Part shown: piece by piece, positions 18,240 through 27,474 of the stretch
Layout of the letters: each line of letters starts with the position of its first letter
Position numbering within the stretch: position 1 is the stretch's first letter
Assembly: GCF_000381025.1 (NCBI RefSeq)
Contig: NZ_KB905813.1
Span: forward strand, 602,716-666,715
Source of the DNA: Streptomyces sulphureus DSM 40104
GTDB taxonomy: Bacteria > Actinomycetota > Actinomycetes > Streptomycetales > Streptomycetaceae
Direction of reading: 5' to 3'
DNA length: 64,000 nucleotides
Position numbers and translations under genes: made by a program
The notes under the pieces: generated by a model
What the model was told of the DNA's origin: nothing
The model's database searches: none
What the model saw: the letters and a program-made list of their open reading frames with translations, nothing else

Positions 18240-19003
18240 AGGGCGGGACGCAGCGCCAGGCCGTCCAGGCCGGCGAGCAGCTCGGGCAGGGCCGTCCCGC
18301 GGCCGACGGGTAGGACCTCGCCCGGCTCCTCGTCGAGGAGGACGAACGCGATGTCGTCGGTGCGTGCGACCATGCTCCAGCCCGGGCCGTCGGCGCGCAG
18401 GGTGCGTGCCTCGCCGGAGGCGAACGCCGAGCGGACGCGACCGGGTGGGGGCGGCGCCTCCAGGTAGCCGCGCGCCTCGCCCAGCACTTCCCCGAGCCGC
18501 CCCCCGGGGCCGTCGCCCTCGGCGGCGAACTCCACGCTGTCTTCCACCTCCTCGCGCCACTCCGCCCAGCGGAGCGCTATCTCGTCGGCGCCCAGCCGGC
18601 GTTGGGGCGCGCCCCAGGTGTCGGTGTCCGGCGGAGCGAGCGCTTCCTCGGCGTCCTCGGGGTCGTGCGGAGCCGGCATGCCGGGGGCCGCGACGGCGAC
18701 GTCGAGCGGCCAGCCCGGCAGCACGGCGGTGACGACCTCCTCGCGCGGTGAGAGGTCGTACTCCATGCCGCAGTCCCAGGCCGCGACGGCGCAGGCGACG
18801 TCCGTCACGTCCTCGGTCGCCACCGTCCAGCGCGCTCCGTCGCCGTCCTGGGCGAGGATGAGGCCGTAGCCCTCCGCGTACGGTTCGAGCCCCAGGCGTC
18901 CGCAGGCGGCCGGGTAGTCGTCGCCGAGGACGCTCGGGAACTGCGCGGGGGTGAGCATCAGCGCAGTGAGTACGTAGAGGGGTTCCTCCTCGGTCGCTTC
19001 CAC
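18236..19003 (-). CDS. Hypothetical cytosolic protein
   Basis: 255 residues, acidic, no transmembrane segment or signal peptide. The GTG start is preceded by AAAGGGAG. Visible features are Y-V-L-T-A-L-M-L-T-P-A-Q-F-P near the start and S-M-V-A-R-T-D-D-I-A-F-V-L-L-D near the end; neither is a motif I can name. It has normal codon bias, shares a four-base 3' overlap with the convergent membrane-protein gene and stands alone on its strand. Confidence 0.7.
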   Translation of the reverse strand: MEATEEEPLYVLTALMLTPAQFPSVLGDDYPAACGRLGLEPYAEGYGLILAQDGDGARWTVATEDVTDVACAVAAWDCGMEYDLSPREEVVTAVLPGWPLDVAVAAPGMPAPHDPEDAEEALAPPDTDTWGAPQRRLGADEIALRWAEWREEVEDSVEFAAEGDGPGGRLGEVLGEARGYLEAPPPPGRVRSAFASGEARTLRADGPGWSMVARTDDIAFVLLDEEPGEVLPVGRGTALPELLAGLDGLALRPAL

Positions 19004-19255
19004 CGCACTCCCTTTCCGCACGAGGCTCAGGACGGTGCGCCGCGGCGTCCTGCCGCCGCACGCCGTCGATCAACGGAACGTGCCCCACGCAGCGGCCCGT
19101 CCGCCAAGGCACCTTAGCGGCAAGGCGGTTGGGCCGACAGCCTGCCGGCGTCACGAGGACCCCGCCCCAAGTGCGGGAACTCCCGGTAACGGCGCCGGGG
19201 GCAGCGCGTCGGGAAACCAGGTGACGGGCTCGGCTCGACGTGCTAAGCCTGCGCC

Positions 19256-19777
19256 ATGGAAGACCTCTTCACCGACCGCCTGCAGCTCCATCCCCTCAGC
19301 CGCACCGAGGCGGAGCAGCTATTGGCCGGGGTCCCCTCCGCCCTCTGGCACCCCGAGTACCCCACGACGGGGGACGTCATCGCCGCCCGCCGCCTTCTGC
19401 TCGATGTCGAACCCCCGGAGCGCTGGGCCCCGTTCGGCACCTACGAAGTCCGCCTGCGCGCGGACGGGCGGGCCGTCGGAGGCGCCGGCTTCCACCGGCC
19501 GCCCGACGCGCAGGGGCGCGTCACCATCGGTTACGGGCTCGTCTCCGCCGTCCGCGGCAACGGTTACGCGACGGAGGCACTGCGGGCGCTCATCGCGCTC
19601 GCGCAAAGGTGCGGCGCGACGGCCGTGGAGGGCGACGCCGACCTGGCGAACGTGGCGTCGCAGCACGTGATGCTCCGCGCCGGGATGAGCGACGTGGGCG
19701 CCGACGAAACGGTGCGCTACTTCCGGATCGTCTTCGCCGAGGGAGCGGCAGGGCCGGGAGCCGCCGACGCCGCGTGA
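19256..19777 (+). CDS. GNAT-family N-acetyltransferase (RimJ/RimL type)
   Basis: 173 residues. N-terminal T-D-R-L-Q-L-H-P-L, then the acceptor strand I-G-Y-G-L-V and the acetyl-CoA pyrophosphate loop R-G-N-G-Y-A-T-E-A-L (Q/RxxGxG/A type), then N-x-A-S-Q-H-V-M-L-R-A-G-M, all typical of GNAT enzymes acting on ribosomal proteins or small amines. Substrate unknown. It lies alone, convergent with the frameshifted methyltransferase, with 10 bp between stops. Confidence 0.85.
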   Translation: MEDLFTDRLQLHPLSRTEAEQLLAGVPSALWHPEYPTTGDVIAARRLLLDVEPPERWAPFGTYEVRLRADGRAVGGAGFHRPPDAQGRVTIGYGLVSAVRGNGYATEALRALIALAQRCGATAVEGDADLANVASQHVMLRAGMSDVGADETVRYFRIVFAEGAAGPGAADAA

Positions 19778-19787
19778 CGCGGTGCGC

Positions 19788-20392
19788 TCACCCGTCCCGG
19801 ACGGCGAGCGCGAGGTAGCGGTCGTCCTCGTCCGTGTACGAGCGCAGGCGCCAGCCGGCGGCCGCGAGCAGGGGGCGCAGGCGGTGCTCGGCGCGGAGGT
19901 CGTCGCCGTCGAGCCGGTGGCCCTTGCGGGCGGCGAGTGCGGCGCGGCCCACCGGGTGGAAGAGGGCGAGCCTCGCTCCCGGGCGTGCGACGCGGGCGAG
20001 TTCGCGCAGATCGTCCTCGGGCGCGTGCAGGTGCGAGAGGAGCCCGGCCGCGAGGACGGCGTCGAACGTCCCGTCGCGGAGGGGAGTCGGGAGACGTCGG
20101 CCTCCACCAGTGCGCCGTGTGCGGCGCGGTCGGAGGCGACGGTGAGCATCTCGGGCGTCAGGTCGACGCCGACGACGGTGCCCTCGGGACCGACGGCGGC
20201 GCGCAGCAGCGGCAGTGCCCTGCCGGTTCCGCAGCCGGCGTCGAGTGTCGAGTCGCCGGTGGTGAGGGCGAGTTCGGCTACGGCTGCGGCATAGGCCGGG
20301 CCGTCGTCGGGAAACCTCGCCTCCCAGCGTGCGGCGCGTGCGGCGAAGAACGTGCGGACCGACTCCCGGTCGGGACGTGTGCGCTGCGTCAT
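19788..20392 (-). pseudogene. Class I SAM-dependent methyltransferase, frameshifted
   Basis: Two frames together give one methyltransferase. The first (from ATG at 20392) holds T-F-F-A-A-R-A-A-R-W-E, the SAM motif L-D-A-G-C-G-T-G-R-A, V-G-V-D-L-T-P-E-M and ends at V-E-A-D-V-S-R-L-P. The second frame continues with L-R-D-G-T-F-D-A-V-L-A-A-G-L-L-S-H and G-A-R-L-A-L-F-H-P-V-G. The break is at the GGGG run 20081-20084 (CCCC on the coding strand), where one extra base would restore the frame. Total length is not a multiple of three. This may be a recent pseudogene, a sequencing error in a homopolymer, or less likely programmed slippage. Confidence 0.8.
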
Positions 20393-20561
20393 GATCGTTA
20401 TCTTCCCGGACGAACTCGGTGTGCGCCAGGGGCGGTTGGTATATGTCCGTGTCCAAGTCCGTGCGGACAGTAAGCGAACTCCTAGCACTCCGATGGTTGC
20501 CCACAGTGCGCTCGTGGGTAAGGGTGGCTCGTCAGTTGCCGCGGAGAAGGGGGCCTCGGGG

Positions 20562-20951
20562 ATGGCGCTGAACACGGGACTCGACTGGCTGCTCGACGAT
20601 CTGACGCAGCGGGTCTCCTCGGTACGCCATGTGCTGGTGCTCTCCAACGACGGGCTGGTGACAGGCAGCAGCCAGACCTTGGAACGGCAGGACGCCGAGC
20701 ACCTCGCCGCCGTCTCCTCCGGCCTGCACAGCCTCGCCAAGGGGTCGGGCCGGCACTTCGAGGCCGGCAGGGTGCGCCAGACGATGATCGAGTTCGAGGA
20801 GGGCGTCCTCTTCGTCACCTCGGCCGGCGAGGGCAGTTGCCTCTGCGTGCTCACGGGGCCGGGTGCCGATCTCGGGCACGTGGCGTACGAGATGACCCTC
20901 CTCGTCAACCGCGTGGGTGAGCACCTCGGTGTGGGCGCGCGCCAGGAGTGA
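20562..20951 (+). CDS. Roadblock/LC7 domain protein (MglB-like)
   Basis: 129 residues. The pattern L-D-W-L-L-D-D-L-T-Q-R-V, V-L-V-L-S-N-D-G-L, E-H-L-A-A-V-S-S-G-L-H-S-L-A-K-G and V-A-Y-E-M-T-L-L-V-N-R-V matches Streptomyces roadblock proteins, which usually sit in conservons with a sensor kinase, a DUF742 protein and a small GTPase. None of those partners is present here. The ATG at 20562 has AAGGGGG eight bases upstream; an ATG at 20493 would add 23 residues. Such proteins modulate small Ras-like GTPases; here the partner is unknown. Confidence 0.85.
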   Translation: MALNTGLDWLLDDLTQRVSSVRHVLVLSNDGLVTGSSQTLERQDAEHLAAVSSGLHSLAKGSGRHFEAGRVRQTMIEFEEGVLFVTSAGEGSCLCVLTGPGADLGHVAYEMTLLVNRVGEHLGVGARQE

Positions 20952-21062
20952 CGCGCGGGTCGTGTCCGGGCGTCCGCGTCCGAGCGCTACCGGTGTGCAC
21001 GCTGGGCGCCTCGGAGGCGCTGAGCAGGACGTTCCCTCCTGTTGTCCGTGACCGGACGAGAG

Positions 21063-21071
21063 TTGTCCACA
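21063..21071 (+). other. Single DnaA-box-like nonamer
   Basis: TTGTCCACA, a perfect match to the preferred Streptomyces DnaA box, in the gap between the roadblock and thioesterase genes. Only one copy is seen, so it is not an origin. It could be a chance match. Confidence 0.3.
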
Positions 21072-21235
21072 GGGTCGAGCGCGATGCCTCGCTCCGGGCT
21101 ACCTTTGGCGCTGCCGTCGTCCGAAGGGGACGGCGCGGAACGGGGGTTCGGCATGGCGCGGCAGCGGACACGGCAACAGGGGCCGGTGGGTGCCCGGCGG
21201 AAGGTGGAACAGGTAGACGCCGCAGGCGTGCGGAC

Positions 21236-22129
21236 TCAGCCCTGCGAGCCGTCACCGGTCTCCCGGAGCGGGCGGAAGAGCCCCTCCTGGGTGACGGAGA
21301 CGGCGAGCCCGCCCTCCCGCGTGAAGATCTGGCCGCGCGCCAGGCCCCTCGCGCCGGTGGCGATGGGTGACTCCTGCTGGTACAGGAACCAGTCGTCCGC
21401 CCTGAACCGCCGGTGGAACCACATCGCGTGGTCGAGTGAGGCGAGATCGAGTTTGCGTTCTCCCCAGAGCGGTTCGACGGGGATGCGTACCGCGTCCAGC
21501 AGCGTCATATCGCTGGCGTAGGTGACCGCGCAGGTGTGTACGAGCGGGTCGTCCCCCAGCGAGCCGATCGCTCGCATCCACACCGCGCTGCGCGGCTCCG
21601 CGCCCGCCAACTCGTCCTCGCTCCAACGCAGTCGCTCCACGTAGCGGATGTCGAACGCCTGCCTGCGGGCCATGCGCTCCAGCCGCTCGGGGAGGCTGCC
21701 GATGCGCCCCTTGATCTCGTCGACGAGCCGCGGCAGCTCCTCCGGGGGCGGGACGTCCGGCATCGGCATCTGGTGCTCGAAGCTCGGCTCCGGCCGATGG
21801 AAGGAAGCGGTGAGGTTGAAGATGGTCCGCCCCTCCTGCACGGCTACCACCCGGCGCGTGGTGAAGGAGCGCCCGTCCCTGACGCGCTCCACCTGGTACA
21901 CGATCGGCACCCCGGGGCGGCCGGGGCGCAGGAAGTACGCGTGGAGCGAGTGGACAGGGCGCTCGGGCTCCGTCGTGCGTCCGGCGGCCACCAGCGCCTG
22001 GCCCGCCACCTGTCCGCCGAAGACCCGTTGGAGGGATTCGTGCGGGCTGCGTCCGCGGAAGAGGTCGAGGTCGATGCGCTCCAGGTCGAGCAGGTCGACG
22101 AGGTGCTCGGCCGGGCTCTGGTCGGTCAC
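21236..22129 (-). CDS. tesB: Acyl-CoA thioesterase II
   Basis: 297 residues, double hot-dog fold. Family sequence is seen throughout: R-V-F-G-G-Q-V-A-G-Q-A-L, V-H-S-L-H-A-Y-F-L-R-P-G, R-D-G-R-S-F-T-T-R-R-V-V-A, and near the C-terminus S-L-D-H-A-M-W-F-H-R and Q-E-S-P. It hydrolyses acyl-CoA to free acid and CoA. The GTG with AAGGAG upstream is chosen; the longer frame from 22180 would overlap the helicase gene. It lies 34 bp downstream of the helicase on the same strand and is probably co-transcribed. Confidence 0.92.
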   Translation of the reverse strand: MTDQSPAEHLVDLLDLERIDLDLFRGRSPHESLQRVFGGQVAGQALVAAGRTTEPERPVHSLHAYFLRPGRPGVPIVYQVERVRDGRSFTTRRVVAVQEGRTIFNLTASFHRPEPSFEHQMPMPDVPPPEELPRLVDEIKGRIGSLPERLERMARRQAFDIRYVERLRWSEDELAGAEPRSAVWMRAIGSLGDDPLVHTCAVTYASDMTLLDAVRIPVEPLWGERKLDLASLDHAMWFHRRFRADDWFLYQQESPIATGARGLARGQIFTREGGLAVSVTQEGLFRPLRETGDGSQG

Positions 22130-22163
22130 GGCCTCGGCTCCTTCCCACTCGGCGCGACGGGTG

Positions 22164-24692
22164 TCACAACCGTCCGACATCGGTGATCTTCAGCACTGCG
22201 CGGCCCTCCGCGTCGGAGGCGGTGAGGTCGACCTCCGCGGAGATGCCCCAGTCATGATCGCCCTGCGGGTCGTCGAAGGTCTGCCGGACGCGCCAGAGGC
22301 CGTCCTGGGGCACCTCCTCGATACGGAGCAGCTTGGGGCCGCGTGCGTCCGGCCCCGTACCGAGGTCGTCGTACTCATCCCAGTAGCCGTCCATCGCCTC
22401 GGCCCACGCGTCCTCGTCCCACCCCGACTCCGCGTCGAGCGCGCCGAGTTCGGCGACCTTGTCCAGCGCCGCGAGCTCGACCCGGCGGAAGAGGGCGTTG
22501 CGCACGAGCACCCGGAAGGCCCGCGGGTTGCCGGTCACCGGCTTCACCTCGTCGGCGCGGTCCTGGGCCTCCTCGGCGGTCTCGTCCTCCGGGTTGGCGA
22601 GCTGCTCCCACTCGTCGAGGAGGCTGGAGTCGACCTGGCGCACCAGCTCGCCCAGCCAGGCCGTGATGTCCTGGAAATCCTCCGACTTCAGGTCGTCGGG
22701 GACGGTGTGCTCCAGCGCCTTGTAGGCCCCGGCGAGGTAGCGCAGGACGATCCCCTCCGTCCTCGCCAGCTCGTAGAAGGAGACGAACTCGCTGAAGGTC
22801 ATGGCGCGTTCGTACATGTCCCGCACCACCGACTTCGGGGAGAGCGGGTGGTCCCCGACCCAGGGGTGCGACCTGCGGTAGAGCCCGTAGGCGTGGAAGA
22901 GGAGCTCCTCGAGCGGCTGCGGATGGGTGATGTCCATCAGCCGCTCCATCCGCTCCTCGTACTCGATGCCCTCTGCCTTCATCTCGGCGACGGCTTCGCC
23001 CTTCGCCTTGTTGGTCTGCGCGGCGAGGATCTGGCGCGGATCGTCGAGCGTCGATTCCACCACCGAGACCATGTCCAGCGCGTAGGAAGGGGATTCGGGG
23101 TCGAGGAGCTCGAAGGCGGCGAGCGCGAACGTCGAGAGCGGCTGGTTGAGCGCGAAGTCCTGCTGGAGGTCGACGGTGAGCCTGATCCGCCTGCCTTGCG
23201 CGTCGGGCTCGTCGAGCTGCTCGACGATGCCGCCGTCGAGGAGGGAGCGGTAGATCGCGATGGCGCGCCTGATGTGCCGCAGTTGGCTTCGGCGGTCCTC
23301 GTGGTTGTCCTCCAGCAGCTTCCGCATCTGCTGGAAGGCGTCGCCGGGCCGCGCGATGACGGCGAGGAGCATCGCGTGCGTGACGCGGAAGCGCGAGGTG
23401 AGGGGCTCCGGGTCGGAGGCGATCAGCTTCTCGAAGGTCTGTTGGCTCCAGTTGACCGAGCCTTCGGGCGCCTTCTTCCGCACCACCTTGCGGCGCTTCT
23501 TCGGGTCGTCGCCGGCCTTGGCGAGCGCCTTCTCGTTCTCGATCACGTGCTCGGGCGCCTGCGCCACGACGAACCCGGAGGTGTCGAAGCCTGCCCGCCC
23601 GGCACGCCCCGCGATCTGGTGGAACTCCCGCGCCCGCAGCGTGCGTACGCGATTCCCGTCGTACTTCGCCAGCGCCGTGAAGAGCACGGTACGGATCGGC
23701 ACGTTCATACCGACCCCCAGCGTGTCCGTGCCGCAGATGACCTTGAGGAGGCCGGCCTGCGCCAGGCGCTCGACGAGCCGCCGGTACTTCGGCAGCATCC
23801 CCGCGTGGTGCACGCCGATTCCGTGCCGGACGAACCGGGAGAGGTTGCGGCCGAAGCCGGTGGTGAAGCGGAAGTTGCCGATGATCTTTGCGATCTCGTC
23901 CTTCTCGGCGCGCGAGCACATGTTGATGCTCATCAGCGCCTGAGCTCTCTCCACCGCCTGCGCCTGCGTGAAGTGGACGATGTAGACGGGAGCTTGGTGC
24001 GTCTCCAGCAGTTCGGTGAGGGTCTCGGTGAGCGGCGTCGTCCGGTACTCGTAGCTCAGCGGTACGGGGCGGGTCGCCGAGCTGACGACGGCGGTCGAGC
24101 GGCCCGTGCGTCGGCTGAGGTCCTCCTCGAAGCGCGAGACGTCGCCGAGGGTCGCGGACATGAGGACGAACTGTGCCTGCGGCAGCTCGAGGAGCGGGAT
24201 CTGCCAGGCCCACCCGCGGTCCGGCTCCGCGTAGAAGTGGAACTCGTCCATCACCACTTGGCCGATGTCCGCGTCGGCGCCGTCGCGCAGGGCGATGGAG
24301 GCGAGGACCTCTGCGGTGCAGCAGATCACCGGGGCATCGGAGTTGACCGAGGCGTCCCCCGTGAGCATCCCGACGTTCTCGGTGCCGAAGAGCTTGCAGA
24401 GGTCGAAGAACTTCTCCGAGACGAGCGCCTTGATCGGCGCCGTGTAAAAGGTGACCTTGTCCTGTGCCAGCGCGGCGAAGTGGGCTCCCGCGGCGACGAG
24501 GCTCTTACCCGAGCCGGTGGGCGTCGAGAGGATGACGTTGGCCCCGGACACCACCTCGATCAGCGCCTCCTCCTGAGCCGGATAGAGCGAGATACCCCGC
24601 TCTTCCGCCCAGTCCGAGAAGGACTCGAAGAGGGCGTCCGGATCGGCGTCGGCGGGCAACTGATCGATAAGGGTGGCTGTCACGGCCCCCAT
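22164..24692 (-). CDS. DEAD/DEAH-like helicase (Ski2-type, with DUF3516)
   Basis: 842 residues. Helicase core in the first half: Q-like Y-P-A-Q-E-E-A, Walker A S-T-P-T-G-S-G-K-S, motif II V-M-D-E-F-H, motif III M-S-A-T-L, motif V G-T-D-T-L-G-V-G-M-N, and motif VI Q-I-A-G-R-A-G-R-A-G. The C-terminal half (about 430-842) is the actinobacterial DUF3516 extension. This group is related to Ski2-like RNA helicases and is often assigned to RNA processing. The start ATG has GGGAGG upstream. It diverges from a membrane hydrolase gene. Confidence 0.93.
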   Translation of the reverse strand: MGAVTATLIDQLPADADPDALFESFSDWAEERGISLYPAQEEALIEVVSGANVILSTPTGSGKSLVAAGAHFAALAQDKVTFYTAPIKALVSEKFFDLCKLFGTENVGMLTGDASVNSDAPVICCTAEVLASIALRDGADADIGQVVMDEFHFYAEPDRGWAWQIPLLELPQAQFVLMSATLGDVSRFEEDLSRRTGRSTAVVSSATRPVPLSYEYRTTPLTETLTELLETHQAPVYIVHFTQAQAVERAQALMSINMCSRAEKDEIAKIIGNFRFTTGFGRNLSRFVRHGIGVHHAGMLPKYRRLVERLAQAGLLKVICGTDTLGVGMNVPIRTVLFTALAKYDGNRVRTLRAREFHQIAGRAGRAGFDTSGFVVAQAPEHVIENEKALAKAGDDPKKRRKVVRKKAPEGSVNWSQQTFEKLIASDPEPLTSRFRVTHAMLLAVIARPGDAFQQMRKLLEDNHEDRRSQLRHIRRAIAIYRSLLDGGIVEQLDEPDAQGRRIRLTVDLQQDFALNQPLSTFALAAFELLDPESPSYALDMVSVVESTLDDPRQILAAQTNKAKGEAVAEMKAEGIEYEERMERLMDITHPQPLEELLFHAYGLYRRSHPWVGDHPLSPKSVVRDMYERAMTFSEFVSFYELARTEGIVLRYLAGAYKALEHTVPDDLKSEDFQDITAWLGELVRQVDSSLLDEWEQLANPEDETAEEAQDRADEVKPVTGNPRAFRVLVRNALFRRVELAALDKVAELGALDAESGWDEDAWAEAMDGYWDEYDDLGTGPDARGPKLLRIEEVPQDGLWRVRQTFDDPQGDHDWGISAEVDLTASDAEGRAVLKITDVGRL

Positions 24693-24879
24693 ACTGCCTT
24701 GCCTCCCGGGCGATCGGTGAACCGGTGCGCCCGCGGTGATCATCGGACGCTACCCTGTGTCGCCGACCGGGTGTCAGATCGGAACCGACGGCACCGGAAG
24801 ACCAGTCACCGGTGCTCCGGCGGCTCGTGGCGAGCCGCGCGCACGCGGACCGAGAGACAACCACAGGGCGGGGATAGAG

Positions 24880-25671
24880 ATGATGGGACCGGCGCATTCG
24901 CTGTCGGGAGCGGCGGCGTGGCTCGGAGTGGGTGCGGCGGCGGCCTGGCTGGAGAACCCGATGCCCTGGCCGGTGCTCCTGGCGGGCATGCTCATCTGCT
25001 CGGGCGCCGCACTCGCCCCCGACCTCGACCAGAAGTCGGCCACCATCTCCCGTGCTTTCGGGCCGCTCTCCAGAGCCCTGTGCGGAATCATCGACACCGT
25101 CTCCACCGCCGTCTACAACGCGACCCGGGGAAAAGGGGAGAGGCAGCGGTCGGGAGGGCACCGCACACTGACCCACACCTGGCCGTGGGCGCTCTTCATC
25201 GGCGGCGGGTTCTCCGCGATCGCGTACTTCGGCGGGCGCTGGGCCGTGCTGGTGATCCTCTTCATCCACATGGTGCTCGCGGTGGAAGGGCTGCTCTGGC
25301 GTGCGGCGCGGGTCTCCAGCGACGTCCTCGTCTGGCTGCTCGGCGCCACGAGTGCCTGGATGCTGGTGGAGATACTCGACCGCCCCGGCAACGGGGCCGA
25401 CTGGCTCTTCGGCGCCGACGGCCGGGAGTACCTGTGGCTCGGGGTGCCGATCGTCGTGGGGGCGCTGGTCCACAACATCGGGGATGCGCTCACCGTCTCG
25501 GGGTGCCCGGTCCTGTGGCCGATACCGATAGCGGGCAAGCGCTGGTATCCGCTGGGCACGCCCCACTTCATGCGCTTCAGGGCCGGCGCGTGGGTGGAGA
25601 ACGCGGTCCTCATGCCGGCCTTCATGGTGCTCGGCGGCGCGGGCAGTCTCGTCGCGCTCGGAGTGGTCTGA
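24880..25671 (+). CDS. Membrane-bound metal-dependent hydrolase (YdjM/DUF457 family)
   Basis: 263 residues, several transmembrane helices. The putative metal ligands are in place: H-S-L-S-G at residue 6, A-P-D-L-D-Q-K near 48, and H-R-T-L-T-H-T near 91, followed by late H-N-I-G-D and H-F residues. This is the family once annotated as LexA-induced YdjM; its substrate is not well established. Two consecutive ATGs are possible (24880, 24883) with GGCGGGGA before them. A related protein in other streptomycetes also neighbours the helicase, but here they are divergent. Confidence 0.85.
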   Translation: MMGPAHSLSGAAAWLGVGAAAAWLENPMPWPVLLAGMLICSGAALAPDLDQKSATISRAFGPLSRALCGIIDTVSTAVYNATRGKGERQRSGGHRTLTHTWPWALFIGGGFSAIAYFGGRWAVLVILFIHMVLAVEGLLWRAARVSSDVLVWLLGATSAWMLVEILDRPGNGADWLFGADGREYLWLGVPIVVGALVHNIGDALTVSGCPVLWPIPIAGKRWYPLGTPHFMRFRAGAWVENAVLMPAFMVLGGAGSLVALGVV

Positions 25672-26367
25672 GCCGCGCCCGGGCAACCGCCCGTGGAGAG
25701 CGGCACGTTGGCCTTGGCCGGTCCGAGGAGGCGGCGCGCCGTGGCTGAGGCAGGCGACCGTCCGGAGCCGGTGGGGCCTGGCACGAGCAACTCGCCGTCG
25801 GCGCACGGCTCTCCACCGAGAGCGCCCGGTTGCTGACGGCTGAGCGCGGCGCGTGGCACGGCGTCGGGAAGTGGCTCCCCCGGCGTCTGCGTGCGGCCGA
25901 TCCCTTTCTCGGGCCACGCCTCCTCGACGGGTACTCGGAGCTGGCGGAGCGACGGAACCGGAGCCGCTCGTTGCCGCCGTCCGCGGTGTCCCGAACCTGT
26001 TCGGCGGTGCACTCCGTGAGGGGTTCGTGCAGGGACGCCGGCCTCCGGGGGGGGCTGAAGCGTGGGACGGCCGGCGGAGTACATCGGGTTCGTCTCCGCA
26101 TGCGTGAACGAGCCGTCTCACCGCGGGAGTTGCCTTCTCGTGCGGCGACGGAGGTGCGGGGATACGTCACGCTCCGGCTGACGGGCTCGTGTCGGGGTGC
26201 TGCTTGGAAGGCGCACCCTGGGGTGCCCCGTCGTCCCGCTGGGTCCCGTCGCCATGGCTGCTTCCTACCGGAGGAGCGGGGACGCGGCCGGAGAGTCGCC
26301 GAAACCGGTGCCTCAACCCGGCGTGACCGTCGAGGTGTTGGGTACCCGGCGCCCGGAGGTGAGAAGA
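25672..26367. other. Nearly 700 bp with no supported gene
   Basis: No reading frame on either strand has family-like sequence; the long open frames are Arg/Pro/Gly-rich shadows. The G+C bias by codon position seen elsewhere is missing. A G8 run lies near 26047. I see no repeat ends, tRNA or clear terminator. It may hold the leader and promoter of the following mini-protein gene or a decayed gene. Confidence 0.5.
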
Positions 26368-26535
26368 GTGATTCCTTTGCTTCTCGTCCTGTTGCTTGTC
26401 CTGCTCCTCTTCGGGGCGGGCTTCGCCGTGAAGGCGCTGTGGTGGATCGCGCTGGTCGTCCTGGTCGTGTGGCTGCTCGGCTTCGTCGTGCGCCCCGGCA
26501 CCGGAGCAGGTCGCGGTCGCTGGTACCGCTGGTAG
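26368..26535 (+). CDS. Small hydrophobic two-helix protein
   Basis: 55 residues: nearly all leucine/valine from residue 2 to 16, a short A-V-K-A-L-W-W turn, a second helix to about residue 40, then a Gly/Arg/Trp tail. Such 'hydrophobic protein' genes (lmo0937/DUF5670-like) are common in Streptomyces and often stress-linked. The GTG at 26368 has GGAGGT seven bases upstream, which decides the start over longer frames that would add 57 unlike residues. Function unknown. Confidence 0.75.
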   Translation: MIPLLLVLLLVLLLFGAGFAVKALWWIALVVLVVWLLGFVVRPGTGAGRGRWYRW

Positions 26536-26760
26536 AAGGGAATGCGTGCGGGCGTCCGGGGCAACGGTCCGGGGCGCCCGCCGACGCGTACGGCCGCCGG
26601 GGCTTCGCGCCTCGGTGCGGGGCCGAGCCCGTTCTTTCACTGTCCGGCACCGAACCCGCCCCGTGCCGTCACCGAAAGCCGCGAGCCCACCCGTCGTCCT
26701 CCGCAACGCCGACTCCTGGGCCGCCCCGGTCACTTCAGCGACTCAGCCCCGGCCGTCCCC

Positions 26761-27474
26761 TCAGTTCCCCGCGTCGGTGGCGCCGGCGCGCAGCCAGCGG
26801 TAGCGGTGTTCGGGGCGTCCGGCCGAGCCGTACCGCATGCGCAGTTCGACGCGGCCGTCGGCGCAGAGGTGTTCCAGATAGCGGCGCGCGGTGACGCGTG
26901 AAACGCCGGTGCGTGCGCTGACGTCGACGGCCGACAGGTCGCCTTCGGCGCCGCGGAGCACGTCCGCGACGAGTTCGCTCGTCGTCGACGTCAGCCCCTT
27001 GGGGAGCGCCGGGGCCGCGACGGGGGAGCGCATCAGCGCGAAGAGCCGGTCGACCTCCCGCTGCGAGGCGGCCTCGCCCGCGTCGGTCATCTTGCTGCGC
27101 GCGACGGCGTACCGCTCCAGCCGGTCCCGCAACGCTGTCAGCGGGAAGGGCTTCAGCAGGTAGTGGACGGCGCCGCCGTGCAGCGCGGCGCGCACCTGGT
27201 CGATGTCGCGCACCGCGGTGATGACGAGGAAGTCGACGGGATGCCGGACCGCGGTCTCGGGCGCGCGCAGCGTGCGCAGCACCGAGATCCCCGTGTCGTC
27301 GGGGAGGTAGAGGTCGAGGAGGACGAGGTCGGGCCGCAGCCGCCGCACCGCGTCGAGCGCGTCGACGGCGGTGTGCACGATGCCTGCTGTGGTGAACCCC
27401 GGGAGCGAGTCGACGAGTTCGCGGTGGTTGCGGGCCACCCGCGCGTCGTCGTCGACGACGAGGACCCTGATCAC
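26761..27474 (-). CDS. CitB/DcuR-type response regulator
   Basis: 237 residues. Receiver domain at 1-120 with acidic pocket D8-D10, phospho-acceptor Asp54 (V-L-L-D-L-Y-L-P), Thr86 and Lys108 (L-L-K-P-F). The C-terminal part has a helix-turn-helix (D-V-S-A-R-T-G-V-S-R-V-T-A-R-R-Y-L). This is the layout of DpiA/DcuR/CitB regulators that control di- and tricarboxylate uptake. Its ATG overlaps the sensor stop by four bases. The probable target is the divergent tctCBA operon. Confidence 0.92.
   Translation of the reverse strand: MIRVLVVDDDARVARNHRELVDSLPGFTTAGIVHTAVDALDAVRRLRPDLVLLDLYLPDDTGISVLRTLRAPETAVRHPVDFLVITAVRDIDQVRAALHGGAVHYLLKPFPLTALRDRLERYAVARSKMTDAGEAASQREVDRLFALMRSPVAAPALPKGLTSTTSELVADVLRGAEGDLSAVDVSARTGVSRVTARRYLEHLCADGRVELRMRYGSAGRPEHRYRWLRAGATDAGN

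Noticed and set aside
21648..25748. 1366-codon plus-strand open frame
   Set aside because: It is antisense to thioesterase II and the helicase, both complete and recognisable.
25830..26894. 354-codon plus-strand frame over the gene-free stretch
   Set aside because: Arg/Gly/Ser-rich composition with no domain, and it overlaps the better supported hydrophobic mini-protein.
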